DNA of 64,000 bases from Rothia endophytica (GCF_928381505.1 NZ_CAKMSJ010000004.1:248001-312000), one strand, 5' to 3'; counted from the stretch's first letter, positions 52,174-62,633 are shown. The notes: generated by a model from the letters alone, not told the origin. Numbers and translations are program-made.

Positions 52174-52605
52174 AGCACCATTAGGGCCGACCAGGCCAAA
52201 AATTTCACCTCGGTCAACGCTAACATTCAGCTGGTTGACGGCTGTTTTTGCCCCAAAACGCTTGGTGAGGTCCCGGATGCTCAGGGCGGTATCGGTAGTC
52301 TTCACAGCTACCCCTTTCCTCTTTTTTTCCTCTTTTAGGGTACACCTCAACGCACCATCGTGTGCCCTAGCCTCGGCGCATACGAAGTCCTCGGGGAGTG
52401 AGATAAAAACCGGCGGCAAGCAGGGCGGTGCGCAGGGTAATTACCGGGTGCTCGGCCAGCTCTCCCTGCGGGGCTTCAGCCCCGGGCAGGGGAGCCGGGG
52501 AGTCCAGGATATCCATGCCACCGGCGGTCTCAAGAGCAATTTTGTCGGCGGCTCCTGCCCGCACCAGCTCACCGAGCAGAGGCGCTGCGGCAGCAATGAC
52601 GGCGG
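52169..52605. repeat. 437-bp direct repeat, copy B
   Basis: Counterpart of 44811-45247. Here the lhr end is the working one and the ABC ATPase start (GTG at 52305, 46 codons) is the dead copy. That open fragment (52169-52305, minus strand) ends right at the insertion boundary. Confidence 0.92.
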
Positions 52606-55600
52606 GGGAATCGGTGAAGGGCAGCACCGTTTTAGCGCCGCGTTCTAGGTAGAGAGCCAGCTGACCGTCCACCAGCACCACGCAAGCACCTGCCTTACGA
52701 CCCGGGCGGTGTTTGACCGGTGTGCGCTCGGAGTCCCAGGGGGTAGCTGCCGGCCAATCCAGGGTGGAGCCGTAAGGGTTAGCAGGGTCAGTGGCGGCTA
52801 GTAGGACGGTGCGACGTTTGGTACGCCGCACCGGGGTGTAGACCGGTGAAGCTGAGTTCTCAGCCTGATCAGTATCGGTGGTTACCTCTCTATCCCTGTC
52901 GTATTCGCGTAGACGGTCCACGGTGCTGGCACTTGCGAACTGGGCTGCCCCCAGCTGTTCGATGAAGTAACCGCGCCGTGCCAGTCCCTTTTCTTCAGCC
53001 ACAGAAAGTACCCGGTAGATCCCGGCAAAACCGCCCGGCACATCCTCCACTGCTACCGCTCCACGGGTCAGTACCCCGTAACGGTCCATGAGAAGTTCAG
53101 CGCGGGCATGAGCGGCGACTGTGGAGTCAAGGTCCTCGGTTTCAAGCCGGGACCAGCGGCCAGCGTCCAGCGGGGCAGTGGCCGGTGCCGCGGTAGGTCG
53201 AGTGCCGGTAGCAACCCCAAACCGGGCACCAGAGAGGCGAGAAGCGCCGCGGCGCATTCCCACGCTGCGAGCGCGCGGAGCAGGCTTGCTCAGCTTATGA
53301 GCGGAAGAGCCGCCGGCGAGCATGGCACGCACCGGGGCAAAGGTGTCGTTGGTAGCAAGACCTGCCCAGACCAGGTTCCATAGGGCGGCGGAGATTTCCT
53401 TGTCAGGTGGTGGAGTTTCCCCGCTGGCCGTCGCCAGGGCAGTTAGCTGCGCCTGAATCTGGTGGAAGAAGAGCCCCCCAGAGAGCAGAGCGTAGACGGT
53501 CTGCTCCAGTGGGTCCAGGGCGGCGAGCGCTTCGGCACGCTCGGCTTCGGTGGGTAGGGTGAGTGCAGCAGTTTCGCCTAGGTGCAGGCTAATCCAACCG
53601 TCGTCGCCCGCTAGGGCGCCGTCCCCACTCCAGATGATGTCCCCAGCGCTCATGGCTTTATCAAGCAGCGCGGGGGTGTAGTCGCTGATGCGGGCACGCA
53701 ACACGAGAGCTTCAAGGGCTGAGGCTGGCAGACGGACCCCAGCCAGTTGGTCCACGACGGTCAGTAGACCGTCGTAGCCGCTCAACATCGCCTTTTCATC
53801 GCGCCGCACGCGCGCCCCACTGGTGGCACCAAAAGTGCCGGGTGCAGCGGTGGTTTCAGTAATTTCCCATTCGCCCACGTGCTGCCAGGCGGGCAGGAAT
53901 CGGGCATAAATATCCCCGGTCACCGGTTCCACATCGGCGCGTAAGGCCGCCAGAGAGCGTGCTCGCAGGGTGCGCAGCACCCCTGAATCTACCCACTCAT
54001 TACCAGAAGTTTCGGCGGTGCCGGTACGGGCAAAGGCTAGCTCGCCGCGTAGCTCATCGGGTAAGAACTCACCGGAGATGACGCGGCGGTCGGCGGCCAG
54101 CGCTCGCAGGGCACTGTCGACCACGGAGACGCCCAGTCCCAGGGTGTGAGCAACCTGGGTGGCGGTGAAGGGGGCGTGGGTGCGCGCATATCGAGCGACG
54201 AGGTCGGTCAGCGGGTTCTCGACCGGCTCTAGGAAGGCAAGGGGCACCCCAATCGGCAGGGGCACACCCAGGGCGTCGCGTAGGCGGGCGGCGTCCTCAA
54301 CGGCGGCATAAACTTCGCGTTCGCGCAGGCGAAAGCGGAAGGCGCGGTTGGCTGCTACGAGGTCTTCTAGGTAGCCGCGGGCTGTTTCAAGGGTGACGGT
54401 GCTTTCGGCAGATGCTTCATCTGATGCTGTCTCCGACGCTGGGGTCGGGGAGCTGGCCGCCTCTGGCTGGCGCAGGCGGGCGGCTGCATCCTCAGCGCTG
54501 AGCGGCCCTAGGAGCCGCAGCAGGTCAGCGGTGCCTTCCACCCCGCGCAGGCGGTAACCGGTAGCGGTGCGTTGCAGACGTTCTTCGGTGGAGCGGATAA
54601 CATCCACATCCAGTAACTCGCGCAGCTCGTCTTTGCCCAATAGCTCAGCCAGCAGGGCTGGGTCGAGCGCCAGGGCAGCGGCGCGGCGTTCGGCCAGCGG
54701 GGAGTCGCCATCGTAGAGGAACTGAGCGACGTAGCCAAAGAGCAGGGTACGGGCAAAGGGGGTGGGGTTCTCGGTCTCAATTTCAGAAACCTTGACCTTC
54801 TTGCTCTCGATAGACCGGTGCAGGTCTAGAAGGGCAGGCAGGTCATAGACGTCCTGCAGACACTCGCGGGCCGTTTCAAGGAGCAGGGGGAAGCTGGGGT
54901 ATTTACGGGCAACATCTAATAGTTGGGCACTGCGCTGGCGCTGCTGCCAGAGCGGAGTGCGGCGGCCCGGGTCCTTGCGGGGCAGCAACAGGGCGCGGGC
55001 GGCGTTTTCCCTGAAGCGGGAGGCAAAGAGAGCTGAGTTGCCCACGCGCTCGGTGACCAGGTCTTCAAGCTCTTGGGGGTCAAAGAGAAAGAGATCCGCA
55101 CCGGGTGGCTCGGCTTCCATCGCGGGGATACGCAGCACGATGCCATCATCGGCAGCCATAGCTGATGCGTTGACTCCGTAGCGTTCTTCGGCGCGGACGC
55201 CCACTGCCAGCGCCCAGGGGGAATGCACCGGCATGCCCAGGGGGGAGTGGAGTACCACGCGCCAGTCGCCCAGCTCATCGCGGAAGCGTTCTAGTACCAG
55301 GTGCTGTTCACTGGGCACCTCCCCGGCAGCTTCTACCTGTTCACGCACATAAGCCATGAGGTTATCAGCTGCCCAGGCGTCCAGCCCGGTTTCGCGCAGG
55401 CGGGTGCTGGCAGCGTCCGGGGCAGTTTTGATTTCAGCGGCCAGCTCGCGGGTGAAGGTGCCCAAGGCTCGGCCCAGGTCCACGGGGCGGCCGGGTGAAT
55501 CTCCGTGCCAGAAAGGCAGACGACCGGGGACGCCAGGGGCAGGTGTGACGGTCACCCGGTCATGGCTGATATCTTCGATGCGCCAGGATGAGGCACCCAG

Positions 55601-58120
55601 GGCGATGACGTCACCGGCGCGGGATTCATAGACCATCTCCTCATCTAACTCACCCACGCGCTTGGGTGCTTTAGAGTCTTCCGCGCCAGCAATAAAGACC
55701 GGGAAGAGGCCACGGTCAGGGATGGTGCCGCCGCTGGTGACGGCAAGCCGCTGGGCGCCGGGGCGGCCCTCGATGGTGCCGGCGTCCCGGTCCCAGACCA
55801 CGCGGGGGCGCAGCTCTGCGAACTCATCCGAGGGGTACTTTCCTGCCAGCAAATCGAGGGTTGCCTCAAAGGCAGCTCTGGGCAAGGAAGCGAAGGGAGC
55901 GGTGGCGCGTAGTGCCTCAAACCAGGCCTCAACGCTGATGGGGCCCAGGGCGCAGGCTGCTACCGTCTGCTGGGCAAGAATATCCAGGGGGTTGGTGGGA
56001 ATCGAGAGGGGTTCGATGTTCCCGCCCAACATGCGCTGCACGGTGACGGTGGCATTCAGCAAATCGCCACGGTGTTTGGGGTAGAGGTAGCCGCGGGATG
56101 TTTCACCCACGCTGTGCCCGGCTCTACCTACTCGCTGTAGACCCGATGCCACCGAGTGGGGGGATTCCACCTGAACCACCAGGTCAACCTTGCCCATGTC
56201 AATGCCCAGTTCTAGGGAGCTGGTGGCAACCACACAGCGCAGCTGCCCTGACTTTAGAGCCTCTTCAATCAGGGTGCGCTGGTCCTTAGAAACAGAACCG
56301 TGGTGGGCACGGGCAAGCACCGGGGGCGCCCCGGTAGCGGTGCCAGAAGCACCTGCCATTTGTGCCGGTTGGCGTTGGGCACTGGACGCCGTTCCAGCCA
56401 GGCGGGAGTCGTCGGTTTCCAACCGAGCGGGAGCTCCCTGAGCCAGTGCACGGGCAAGAATGGCAGAGACCGATTCCGGCTGACCGCTAGCGTTTTCCGG
56501 CTCAGAGCCAGAGCCCGAATCAGCGCCGTTGACGGTCGTATAGTTCAGTGCACCGGTACGGGCATTGCCGGTGACTTCCCCTAGCTGCCCGCGAGCTTCC
56601 AACCGTCCGATGTAAATTTCGTTCAGGCGGGCGGTGAGCTTTTCTGCCAGCCCGCGGGAGTTGGCGAAAACGATGGTTGAGCGGTTAGCCTCCACCAGGT
56701 CTACGATGCGCTCTTCAACATGGGGCCAAATGGACGCCTGGTAGCCAGAACTATCTCGCGGTTGCTCTGCCTGCGGTGCAACGTCAACTTCTTCCAGGCT
56801 AAAACCGGCAGGAAGGGCACCGGGGTGCGTTCCGTGCTGATCGGAGTTAGCATCCGGCTCCAAGCCTTCTTCCCCGGGGAAGACTCCCACCGCGTCGAAG
56901 AGCGCTCGCTCAGCGTCATGAGCGGGGAGAGTTGCTCCACGAACGGGTTGGGGGAGGTCATCAAAAAAACCGTCACCGGCACCCGGTTCTGCGGGGTCGC
57001 TGCCTGCGTTTTTGCCCACTGCTGGCCCGGTCACAGGTTTGATTCCCAGGGCATCAGCCAGAGTGACGCCCTGAGGCAGACTTTCCGCTAGCCCCGCACC
57101 GGTGGTGGGGTCTGCTTCTTCAGCCAGAGAGTCAGTGTGCACAGCCCCGTCGTCATAGGTAGGAATAGCGGCTTCATAGTCCCTTACCCTGTTCTGGGTA
57201 CGTTGACTGAGCTGGTCTACAAAGCTGGGGTTAGCCGGGGTATCTGTATTCGCCGCCTCATCGGCGTCCGGGGCTGAAGAGCTATTGACGAAGCCGCCGG
57301 CGTTGGGGCCGCCCAGCGCCGTCATGTCGGGCACCGGCACCGAGACGGTCAGCTCCCACTTTTTTTCAGAGGGCGGGCGTACTACTTCTACGGGTGCACT
57401 GCCACCCAAGAAACGGGCAACGGTTTCCACCGGTTCCACGGTGGCAGAAAGCCCAATGCGTTGGGCAGGGGTGGGCAGAATTTGGTTGAGTCTCTCCAGG
57501 GTCACCGCCAGGTGGGCGCCACGCTTGGTGCCAGCCACGGCGTGCACCTCATCGATAATGACGGTGTGAACCCCGGTTAGGGTGGAACGTGCCTTGGAGG
57601 TGAGCATCAAAAAGAGAGACTCGGGGGTTGTGATGAGAATGTCCGGCGGGGAGGAAATGAGGGCACGGCGCTCCTTGGGCGGGGTATCTCCACTGCGCAC
57701 TCCCACCCGCACCTCCGGTGGGTGAACCCCCAGACTTTTTGCTGTTTGGGCAATCCCAATGAGCGGGGCACGCAGGTTACGTTCTACGTCCACACCTAGG
57801 GCCTTGAGGGGCGAGATATAGAGAACCCGGGTACCGCTCACCGGTGTGGACGAAGCGCCCCCGCTTGCCTGCCCCCGGTCAATAGCACCAGCTTCGGCAC
57901 GTGCGTCATTCTCAAAGTGCAACCTATCTAGTGCCCAGAGAAAGGCTGAGAGAGTTTTACCTGAGCCGGTGGGGGCAACGATCAAAGCATGCTGACCTGC
58001 ACTAATAGCCTTCCATGCGCCGGCCTGAGCTGCTGTGGGAGCTGAAAATGCCCCGGCAAACCAGGTGCGTGTGGGGGTGGAGAAGTGGGTGAGGGCTTCG
58101 TGCGGTTGATCAGCGGTCAT
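52367..58120 (-). CDS. lhr: Lhr-family ATP-dependent helicase (long form)
   Basis: A 1917-residue superfamily-2 helicase. Walker A VAPTGSGKTLSAFLWA, DEVH box TVIIDEVHAVAGTKRG, SATV, then VVATSSLELGIDMG and QRVGRAGHSVGETSRG (motifs V/VI), followed by the winged-helix, Lhr-core and C-terminal domains found in the about 1500-residue actinobacterial form. Inserts of some 300 residues, acidic and Gly/Ala/Pro-rich (about 270-570), lie between motifs III and IV and explain the extra length. ATG 58120 (MTADQPH) is chosen; upstream codons look non-coding. Lhr unwinds DNA-RNA duplexes and aids DNA repair. Its last 80 codons are part of repeat copy B. Confidence 0.9.
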   Translation of the reverse strand: MTADQPHEALTHFSTPTRTWFAGAFSAPTAAQAGAWKAISAGQHALIVAPTGSGKTLSAFLWALDRLHFENDARAEAGAIDRGQASGGASSTPVSGTRVLYISPLKALGVDVERNLRAPLIGIAQTAKSLGVHPPEVRVGVRSGDTPPKERRALISSPPDILITTPESLFLMLTSKARSTLTGVHTVIIDEVHAVAGTKRGAHLAVTLERLNQILPTPAQRIGLSATVEPVETVARFLGGSAPVEVVRPPSEKKWELTVSVPVPDMTALGGPNAGGFVNSSSAPDADEAANTDTPANPSFVDQLSQRTQNRVRDYEAAIPTYDDGAVHTDSLAEEADPTTGAGLAESLPQGVTLADALGIKPVTGPAVGKNAGSDPAEPGAGDGFFDDLPQPVRGATLPAHDAERALFDAVGVFPGEEGLEPDANSDQHGTHPGALPAGFSLEEVDVAPQAEQPRDSSGYQASIWPHVEERIVDLVEANRSTIVFANSRGLAEKLTARLNEIYIGRLEARGQLGEVTGNARTGALNYTTVNGADSGSGSEPENASGQPESVSAILARALAQGAPARLETDDSRLAGTASSAQRQPAQMAGASGTATGAPPVLARAHHGSVSKDQRTLIEEALKSGQLRCVVATSSLELGIDMGKVDLVVQVESPHSVASGLQRVGRAGHSVGETSRGYLYPKHRGDLLNATVTVQRMLGGNIEPLSIPTNPLDILAQQTVAACALGPISVEAWFEALRATAPFASLPRAAFEATLDLLAGKYPSDEFAELRPRVVWDRDAGTIEGRPGAQRLAVTSGGTIPDRGLFPVFIAGAEDSKAPKRVGELDEEMVYESRAGDVIALGASSWRIEDISHDRVTVTPAPGVPGRLPFWHGDSPGRPVDLGRALGTFTRELAAEIKTAPDAASTRLRETGLDAWAADNLMAYVREQVEAAGEVPSEQHLVLERFRDELGDWRVVLHSPLGMPVHSPWALAVGVRAEERYGVNASAMAADDGIVLRIPAMEAEPPGADLFLFDPQELEDLVTERVGNSALFASRFRENAARALLLPRKDPGRRTPLWQQRQRSAQLLDVARKYPSFPLLLETARECLQDVYDLPALLDLHRSIESKKVKVSEIETENPTPFARTLLFGYVAQFLYDGDSPLAERRAAALALDPALLAELLGKDELRELLDVDVIRSTEERLQRTATGYRLRGVEGTADLLRLLGPLSAEDAAARLRQPEAASSPTPASETASDEASAESTVTLETARGYLEDLVAANRAFRFRLREREVYAAVEDAARLRDALGVPLPIGVPLAFLEPVENPLTDLVARYARTHAPFTATQVAHTLGLGVSVVDSALRALAADRRVISGEFLPDELRGELAFARTGTAETSGNEWVDSGVLRTLRARSLAALRADVEPVTGDIYARFLPAWQHVGEWEITETTAAPGTFGATSGARVRRDEKAMLSGYDGLLTVVDQLAGVRLPASALEALVLRARISDYTPALLDKAMSAGDIIWSGDGALAGDDGWISLHLGETAALTLPTEAERAEALAALDPLEQTVYALLSGGLFFHQIQAQLTALATASGETPPPDKEISAALWNLVWAGLATNDTFAPVRAMLAGGSSAHKLSKPAPRARSVGMRRGASRLSGARFGVATGTRPTAAPATAPLDAGRWSRLETEDLDSTVAAHARAELLMDRYGVLTRGAVAVEDVPGGFAGIYRVLSVAEEKGLARRGYFIEQLGAAQFASASTVDRLREYDRDREVTTDTDQAENSASPVYTPVRRTKRRTVLLAATDPANPYGSTLDWPAATPWDSERTPVKHRPGRKAGACVVLVDGQLALYLERGAKTVLPFTDSPAVIAAAAPLLGELVRAGAADKIALETAGGMDILDSPAPLPGAEAPQGELAEHPVITLRTALLAAGFYLTPRGLRMRRG

Positions 58121-58245
58121 TGTCCCATTATCCCGCAGCCCGGTCAGAAAGCACCCTTTGTATGCCAGGTGGCGAGCAACCGGTTCGAAGCGATGGGACG
58201 GGTGTAAAATCAAAACCGTAAATATTTTCTTGGTAAAGGAATGTT

Positions 58246-58833
58246 ATGGCGCCATCTGCCTCAGCCCGCGAAGAACTCTTCATCACCCCACGCACCGTCT
58301 CTCACTTCACCAATCAAGAAGTCACCGATGAGATGCTGCGAGAGATTTACAACCTCACCAAAATGGGCCCCACCGCTTTCAACTCCCAGCCCCTGCGCAT
58401 CACCTGGGTGCGTTCAGCAGAAGCCCGCCAGCGCCTGGCTGCCCACATGGTCGATTCTAACCAGGCAAAAACCATCGCCGCGCCCGTGACCGCTATCCTC
58501 GGCTTTGACCGCAGCTGGTTCCAGCGCTTTGGTGAGTTCAACCCTCGCTCAGCACCGAACATGCAGCCCATGTTTGAAGGTAACCCCGAGGCAGCTGAGG
58601 GTGCCGGTGCGCTCTCAGCTCACCTGCAGGCAGGCTACTTCATTACCGCCGTCCGCGCTCTGGGCTTGGACGCTGGCCCCATGACCGGTGGCGACCTGGC
58701 TGCTATCACCACGGAGTTCCTTGCCGACAAAAACCAGCAGGCATTCCTCATCGTCAACCTTGGGTACGGCATTGAGCCCAGCTACCCCCGCAACTCGCGT
58801 TTTGAGTTTGAGGACGTCACCGAAACCATCTAG
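58246..58833 (+). CDS. RutE-like nitroreductase (malonic semialdehyde reductase family)
   Basis: A 195-residue FMN-dependent enzyme with the RutE-type signature (NLTKMGPTAFNSQPLRITWVRS, APVTAILGFD, HLQAGYFITAVRALGLDAGPMTG). AAAGGA precedes the ATG. The family reduces malonic semialdehyde or nitro/quinone compounds; no rut genes are near, so the substrate is open. Divergent from lhr. Confidence 0.87.
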   Translation: MAPSASAREELFITPRTVSHFTNQEVTDEMLREIYNLTKMGPTAFNSQPLRITWVRSAEARQRLAAHMVDSNQAKTIAAPVTAILGFDRSWFQRFGEFNPRSAPNMQPMFEGNPEAAEGAGALSAHLQAGYFITAVRALGLDAGPMTGGDLAAITTEFLADKNQQAFLIVNLGYGIEPSYPRNSRFEFEDVTETI

Positions 58834-58852
58834 CTTTTCGATTTAAATAGCT

Positions 58853-58887
58853 AAGGGCGGTATAGCACTCGTGCTTTACCGCCCTTT
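58853..58887. terminator. Bidirectional terminator
   Basis: AAGGGCGGTA and TACCGCCCTTT pair, with an inner AGCAC/GTGCT stem. It lies between the convergent nitroreductase and lipoprotein genes. Confidence 0.8.
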
Positions 58888-58916
58888 CGCTAAGCCCCAT
58901 GGTGGCAGACTGGAGC

Positions 58917-59708
58917 CTAGGGGTTTGCCCCTACCGCGCCCACCGATAGCTGTGAAATCTGGCTGTTAGAGCAGGCTTCTGCGGGGAAGTTCAGCACCAG
59001 AGCCTGTGAAGCTCCGGGTGCCTGTACTGAGTACCCTGCTGAAGGCTGGGCTTGGCAACTTTCACCGAAGAGCTGCGCTCGGGTTTCGCGCAGGGTAGCG
59101 CTAACGCTCTGGTTAGTGCCCAAGACGATGCCTGAGGCTGACCATTCAGTAGCTTGAGCTGCACTGGCGCCAACCTGGTGGTTTGAGGCGTCCACATAGT
59201 GCACCGATGGGTAGCCACTCATGGTGCAGTCAGACTCGCCAGTATTGGTGAAGGTGAGCGTGATGTACCGAGAACCGGCAGCTCCAGCTCCGTCGGCTAC
59301 AGCTGCCGATATGTAGAGCTGGCCGTAGTCGCAGACGGCCACTCCTGCCGCAGAACTCGGTGCCTGGCGTGGGGCTTCACTAGCTTCATGTGGTGGCTCA
59401 CCGGTGGAGGCTGGGGTGGGGTCCACGGTGGTTACGGTGCCGGTGGGCACCGGTTGAGGTGTAACCTCTGACCCCGGCGCAGGTGTTTCTTCAATAACCT
59501 GAGGAGAAGGTGCCGTTGCGGTGGGGCTGGGTTGGGTGCTGGGTGTAACCGTAGCAGTTGGGGTGCTGCTGGGAGCGCTGGTTGAGGCCGCTGGGCTGCT
59601 GGGGCTTGCTGCTGATTCCTGAGAGTTAGTCTGGGACGCACCGCAGGCACTCAGGAGTAAAAGAGCAGCTAGGCTACTGATGGCTGCGACTTTGGGAGAT
59701 CTCATCAT
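58917..59708 (-). CDS. DUF4232-type lipoprotein
   Basis: A 263-residue secreted protein. The lipobox LLSAC near residue 21 predicts lipid anchoring. Residues 25-115 are a Ser/Thr/Pro-rich spacer. The C-terminal 140-residue domain (VADGAGAAGSRYITLTFTNTGESDCTMSGYPSVHYVD) matches DUF4232, with cysteines that may bridge. Function unknown. Confidence 0.8.
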   Translation of the reverse strand: MMRSPKVAAISSLAALLLLSACGASQTNSQESAASPSSPAASTSAPSSTPTATVTPSTQPSPTATAPSPQVIEETPAPGSEVTPQPVPTGTVTTVDPTPASTGEPPHEASEAPRQAPSSAAGVAVCDYGQLYISAAVADGAGAAGSRYITLTFTNTGESDCTMSGYPSVHYVDASNHQVGASAAQATEWSASGIVLGTNQSVSATLRETRAQLFGESCQAQPSAGYSVQAPGASQALVLNFPAEACSNSQISQLSVGAVGANP

Positions 59709-59715
59709 AGGCTGT

Positions 59716-60036
59716 CTACATCCCGGGTTGCAGGGTGACGTGGGCGCCGTCCATGCCCTCGGAATACTGGGTTTGGCAGCTTAGACGTGAGTATTCGTTA
59801 GCGACGTCGTCAATCATATCGAGTAGGTCTTCTTCCGCTTCTTCGCGGGGCAGGGACGCCTCGATGTGGTCGGGGTCAATGAAGGCGTGGCAGGTGGCGC
59901 AGGAGGCGTTGCCGCCGCAGGTTGCCAGCACGGGGAAGCCGCCGGCGATTACTGCCTCAAGCATGGTCTGGTCTGATTCCCAGGTGACCTCTTTGGTCTC
60001 ACCGTTTTCGTCGGTGACGGTGATGTTTACGGTCAT
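59716..60036 (-). CDS. [2Fe-2S] ferredoxin, putidaredoxin type
   Basis: A 106-residue electron carrier. Cluster ligands are in CGGNASCATCH and the later LSCQTQY (four Cys). The C-terminal MDGAHVTLQPGM is typical of adrenodoxin/putidaredoxin-like proteins that serve P450s or oxygenases; none is adjacent. Starts with a good open frame at ATG 60036. Confidence 0.9.
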   Translation of the reverse strand: MTVNITVTDENGETKEVTWESDQTMLEAVIAGGFPVLATCGGNASCATCHAFIDPDHIEASLPREEAEEDLLDMIDDVANEYSRLSCQTQYSEGMDGAHVTLQPGM

Positions 60037-60188
60037 CGGTTTACTCCTTGTCTTGAGCGGCGGTCACCGGGCAGGTGTCCGTGTATCTTCCCTCATTTTA
60101 TGGGGGGGCAGGGGGCTAGCCCCTATTTTGTGGTGAATGCTACCTCCACGTGTCTCCTTGTGCACCGTAAATATAATAACGGGGGACG

Positions 60189-60218
60189 AAAAAACCGGCC
60201 TCCCGAGGGAGACCGGCT
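60189..60218 (-). terminator. Terminator after tRNA-Arg
   Basis: Read leftward: GCCGGTCTCCC pairs with GGGAGGCCGG, followed by six T. It lies eight bases past the tRNA 3' end. Confidence 0.85.
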
Positions 60219-60225
60219 TGTGATG

Positions 60226-60298
60226 TGCGCCCGAAGGGATTCGAACCCCCAACCTTCTGATCCGTAGTCAGATGCTCTATCCGTTGAGCTACAGGCGC
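60226..60298 (-). tRNA. tRNA-Arg(ACG)
   Basis: 73 bases forming a full cloverleaf: acceptor GCGCCTG with CGGGCGC, D-arm with AGCTCAACGGATAGAGC, anticodon stem TCTGA/TCAGA with loop CTACGGA (anticodon ACG), T-arm GGTTCGAATCC, discriminator A. CCA is not encoded. ACG is normally edited to ICG and reads CGU/CGC/CGA codons. Confidence 0.95.
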
Positions 60299-60748
60299 AT
60301 TTTGCATCAGCCGGTTTCATCAACCTGCCTCAGCAACAGGTAATACTTTACGCAGGTTCTTAAAGGTGCGCAAATTGAAATCCCGTGACGGTTGTCTCAG
60401 CTGGTTCCCTCGGGGTATAAATTCCTTGAGATAGCAAGGTTTTTGGTGCGAAAATTATTTTTAAACGTGGCTTGGCCAGCAGTTTTCTGTTGTCTGCACC
60501 ACGGGTCTGCGAGGTGGGTGTCGAAATATTTTGTCAGATGCAGAAAAAAACAATCAATCTGGGTACGCTGGTTACACACGATGAAGTGATGTGTGCACCG
60601 CTTGCACGACGCGTTCATTCATATCCATGGGTGGCGCGTTTTCTATTTTTGCCTGTTTAGCTACGGCCTTAGGCGAAGATGAGAAGCAGGTGCACGTCGT
60701 CCGGCACAGTGGAGTGCCGGTTGAACAAACCTAAAGGGGAAGCGTCAG
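60299..60748. other. Long upstream region of pckG, no gene seen
   Basis: About 450 bases between the tRNA and pckG. Short frames here lack ribosome sites. Its length suggests a regulated promoter or long leader for pckG, but I found no clear motif or riboswitch fold. AAAGGGG lies about ten bases before the pckG ATG. Confidence 0.45.
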
Positions 60749-62575
60749 ATGACTGACTTTTCAATTGAAAACGTAACCGCCCAGGCACCCACCACGCATG
60801 CAGAGTTGCTGCAGTGGGTTGCTGATATTGCACAGATGACTCAGCCTGACCGCATCTACTGGGCTGACGGTACGCAGCAGGAATACGACCGCTTGGCGGG
60901 GGAGCTGGTTGAGGCTGGTACCTTCCGTAAGCTGAGCGATCACGAGTTCCCTAACTCCTATGTAGCGTTTTCTGATCCCGACGATGTTGCTCGCGTTGAG
61001 GAACGTACTTTTATCTGCTCTGAGACCGAAGAGGGCGCTGGTCCTACCAATAACTGGCGTGACCCCCAGGAGATGAAGCAGACTCTGACCGGTCTCTTCA
61101 CCGGTTCCATGCGTGGCCGCACGATGTACGTCATCCCCTTTGTGATGGGATCGGTGGATGCCACCAACCCCAAGTTCGGTGTTGAGATTACCGATTCTGC
61201 CTACGTGGTCTGCTCCATGCGCATCATGGCAACCATTGGCACCGAGGTTTTGAACAAGATGACCGCCACCAACGCTTTCTTTGTGAAAGCACTGCACTCG
61301 GTGGGTGCTCCTCTTGAAGCTGGCCAGCAGGATGTTCCCTGGCCTTGCAACCCCGATAAGTACATTGTGCAGTTCCCTGAAAGCCGTGAAATCTGGTCCT
61401 TCGGTTCTGGCTACGGCGGTAACGCCCTGCTGGGTAAGAAGTGCTACGCCTTGCGCATCGCCTCAGCGATTGGCCGCGATGAGGGCTGGATGGCTGAGCA
61501 CATGCTGGTTCTTAAGGTCACCAATCCTGAGGGCAAGAGCAAGTACATGTCTGCTGCCTTCCCCTCGGCTTGCGGCAAGACTAACTTCGCCATGATGGAC
61601 CCCACCGTAGAGGGCTGGAAGACTGAGATGGTGGGCGATGACATTGCCTGGATCGAGTTCCGCGATGGAAAGCCCTTCGTGGTTAACCCCGAGGCTGGAC
61701 TCTTTGGCGTGGCTCCCGGTACCGGCTGGTCCACCAACCCCAATGCGATGCGCGCTGTCGCAAAGGGTAACACCATCTTCACCAACGTTGCACTGACCGA
61801 TGACAATTCAGTGTGGTGGGAAGGTAAGACCGATGAGGTGCCCGAGCACCTGATCGACTGGCAGGGTAATGATTGGACCCCTGAGTCCGGCCGCCCCGCC
61901 GCCCACCCCAACTCCCGCTTCTGCACCCCCATTGCCCAGGCAGACATGCTGGCCGAGGAATACTACGCACCGGATGGCGTATCCCTATCTGCCATCATCT
62001 TCGGCGGTCGTCGCAAGACCACCGTGCCCCTGGTGACCGAGGCAAGCAGCTGGGAACAGGGTGTCTTCCGCGGTGTCACGCTTTCATCAGAGACCACCGC
62101 TGCTGCTAAGGGTGCTGTGGGCGTGGTGCGCCGCGACCCCATGGCTATGTTGCCCTTCATCGGCTACAACGCCGGTGAGTACATCCAGCACTGGATTGAT
62201 TTGGGCAAGAAGCACGGCGAAGAAAACATGCCCAAGATCTACTACGTCAACTGGTTCCGTCGCACCCCAGACGGTGGCTTTGCCTGGCCCGGTTTCGGTG
62301 AGAACTCCCGCGTGGTCAAGTGGATCTTTGACCGCCTGGAAGGAACCGCCGGTGGCGAAGAAACCTTCCTGGGCATCGTCCCCGGCCCCAGTGACCTTGA
62401 TGTTACCGGTCTTGACATCACCGAGGCTGAGCTGCAGGCTGCTCTGGCTGTCAACAAGGACGAATGGGCACAGGAGCTGCCCGGCATGGACGAATGGCTG
62501 GCTGCCCTGGGCGATAAGCTACCTGTTGAGGTGCGCGCCCAGCGCGATGCACTAGCTGAGAACCTGGCGTCCTAA
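60749..62575 (+). CDS. pckG: Phosphoenolpyruvate carboxykinase (GTP)
   Basis: A 608-residue cytosolic enzyme converting oxaloacetate and GTP to phosphoenolpyruvate, the gluconeogenic entry step. P-loop [13 protein letters not shown], metal-binding [25 protein letters not shown], and [21 protein letters not shown] identify the GTP form. Length is normal. Standing alone, with a strong terminator downstream. Confidence 0.97.
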   Translation: MTDFSIENVTAQAPTTHAELLQWVADIAQMTQPDRIYWADGTQQEYDRLAGELVEAGTFRKLSDHEFPNSYVAFSDPDDVARVEERTFICSETEEGAGPTNNWRDPQEMKQTLTGLFTGSMRGRTMYVIPFVMGSVDATNPKFGVEITDSAYVVCSMRIMATIGTEVLNKMTATNAFFVKALHSVGAPLEAGQQDVPWPCNPDKYIVQFPESREIWSFGSGYGGNALLGKKCYALRIASAIGRDEGWMAEHMLVLKVTNPEGKSKYMSAAFPSACGKTNFAMMDPTVEGWKTEMVGDDIAWIEFRDGKPFVVNPEAGLFGVAPGTGWSTNPNAMRAVAKGNTIFTNVALTDDNSVWWEGKTDEVPEHLIDWQGNDWTPESGRPAAHPNSRFCTPIAQADMLAEEYYAPDGVSLSAIIFGGRRKTTVPLVTEASSWEQGVFRGVTLSSETTAAAKGAVGVVRRDPMAMLPFIGYNAGEYIQHWIDLGKKHGEENMPKIYYVNWFRRTPDGGFAWPGFGENSRVVKWIFDRLEGTAGGEETFLGIVPGPSDLDVTGLDITEAELQAALAVNKDEWAQELPGMDEWLAALGDKLPVEVRAQRDALAENLAS

Positions 62576-62586
62576 TGAAGCGGTAG

Positions 62587-62633
62587 GAGGGGCTTTTGTT
62601 CATATGAACAAGAGCCCCTCTTTGGTGTTCGCT
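62587..62633 (+). terminator. Terminator after pckG
   Basis: GAGGGGCT-TTTGTTC pairs with GAACAA-GAGCCCCTC around CATAT, followed by TTT. Very stable. Confidence 0.85.

Noticed and set aside
59505..59640. Repetitive Ser/Pro/Thr codons considered as a non-coding repeat
   Set aside because: They are in frame within the lipoprotein's spacer, a normal feature of such proteins.
60392..60660. Short plus-strand frames upstream of pckG as small genes
   Set aside because: No ribosome site, no motif, and overlapping frames on both strands; treated as leader or promoter DNA.
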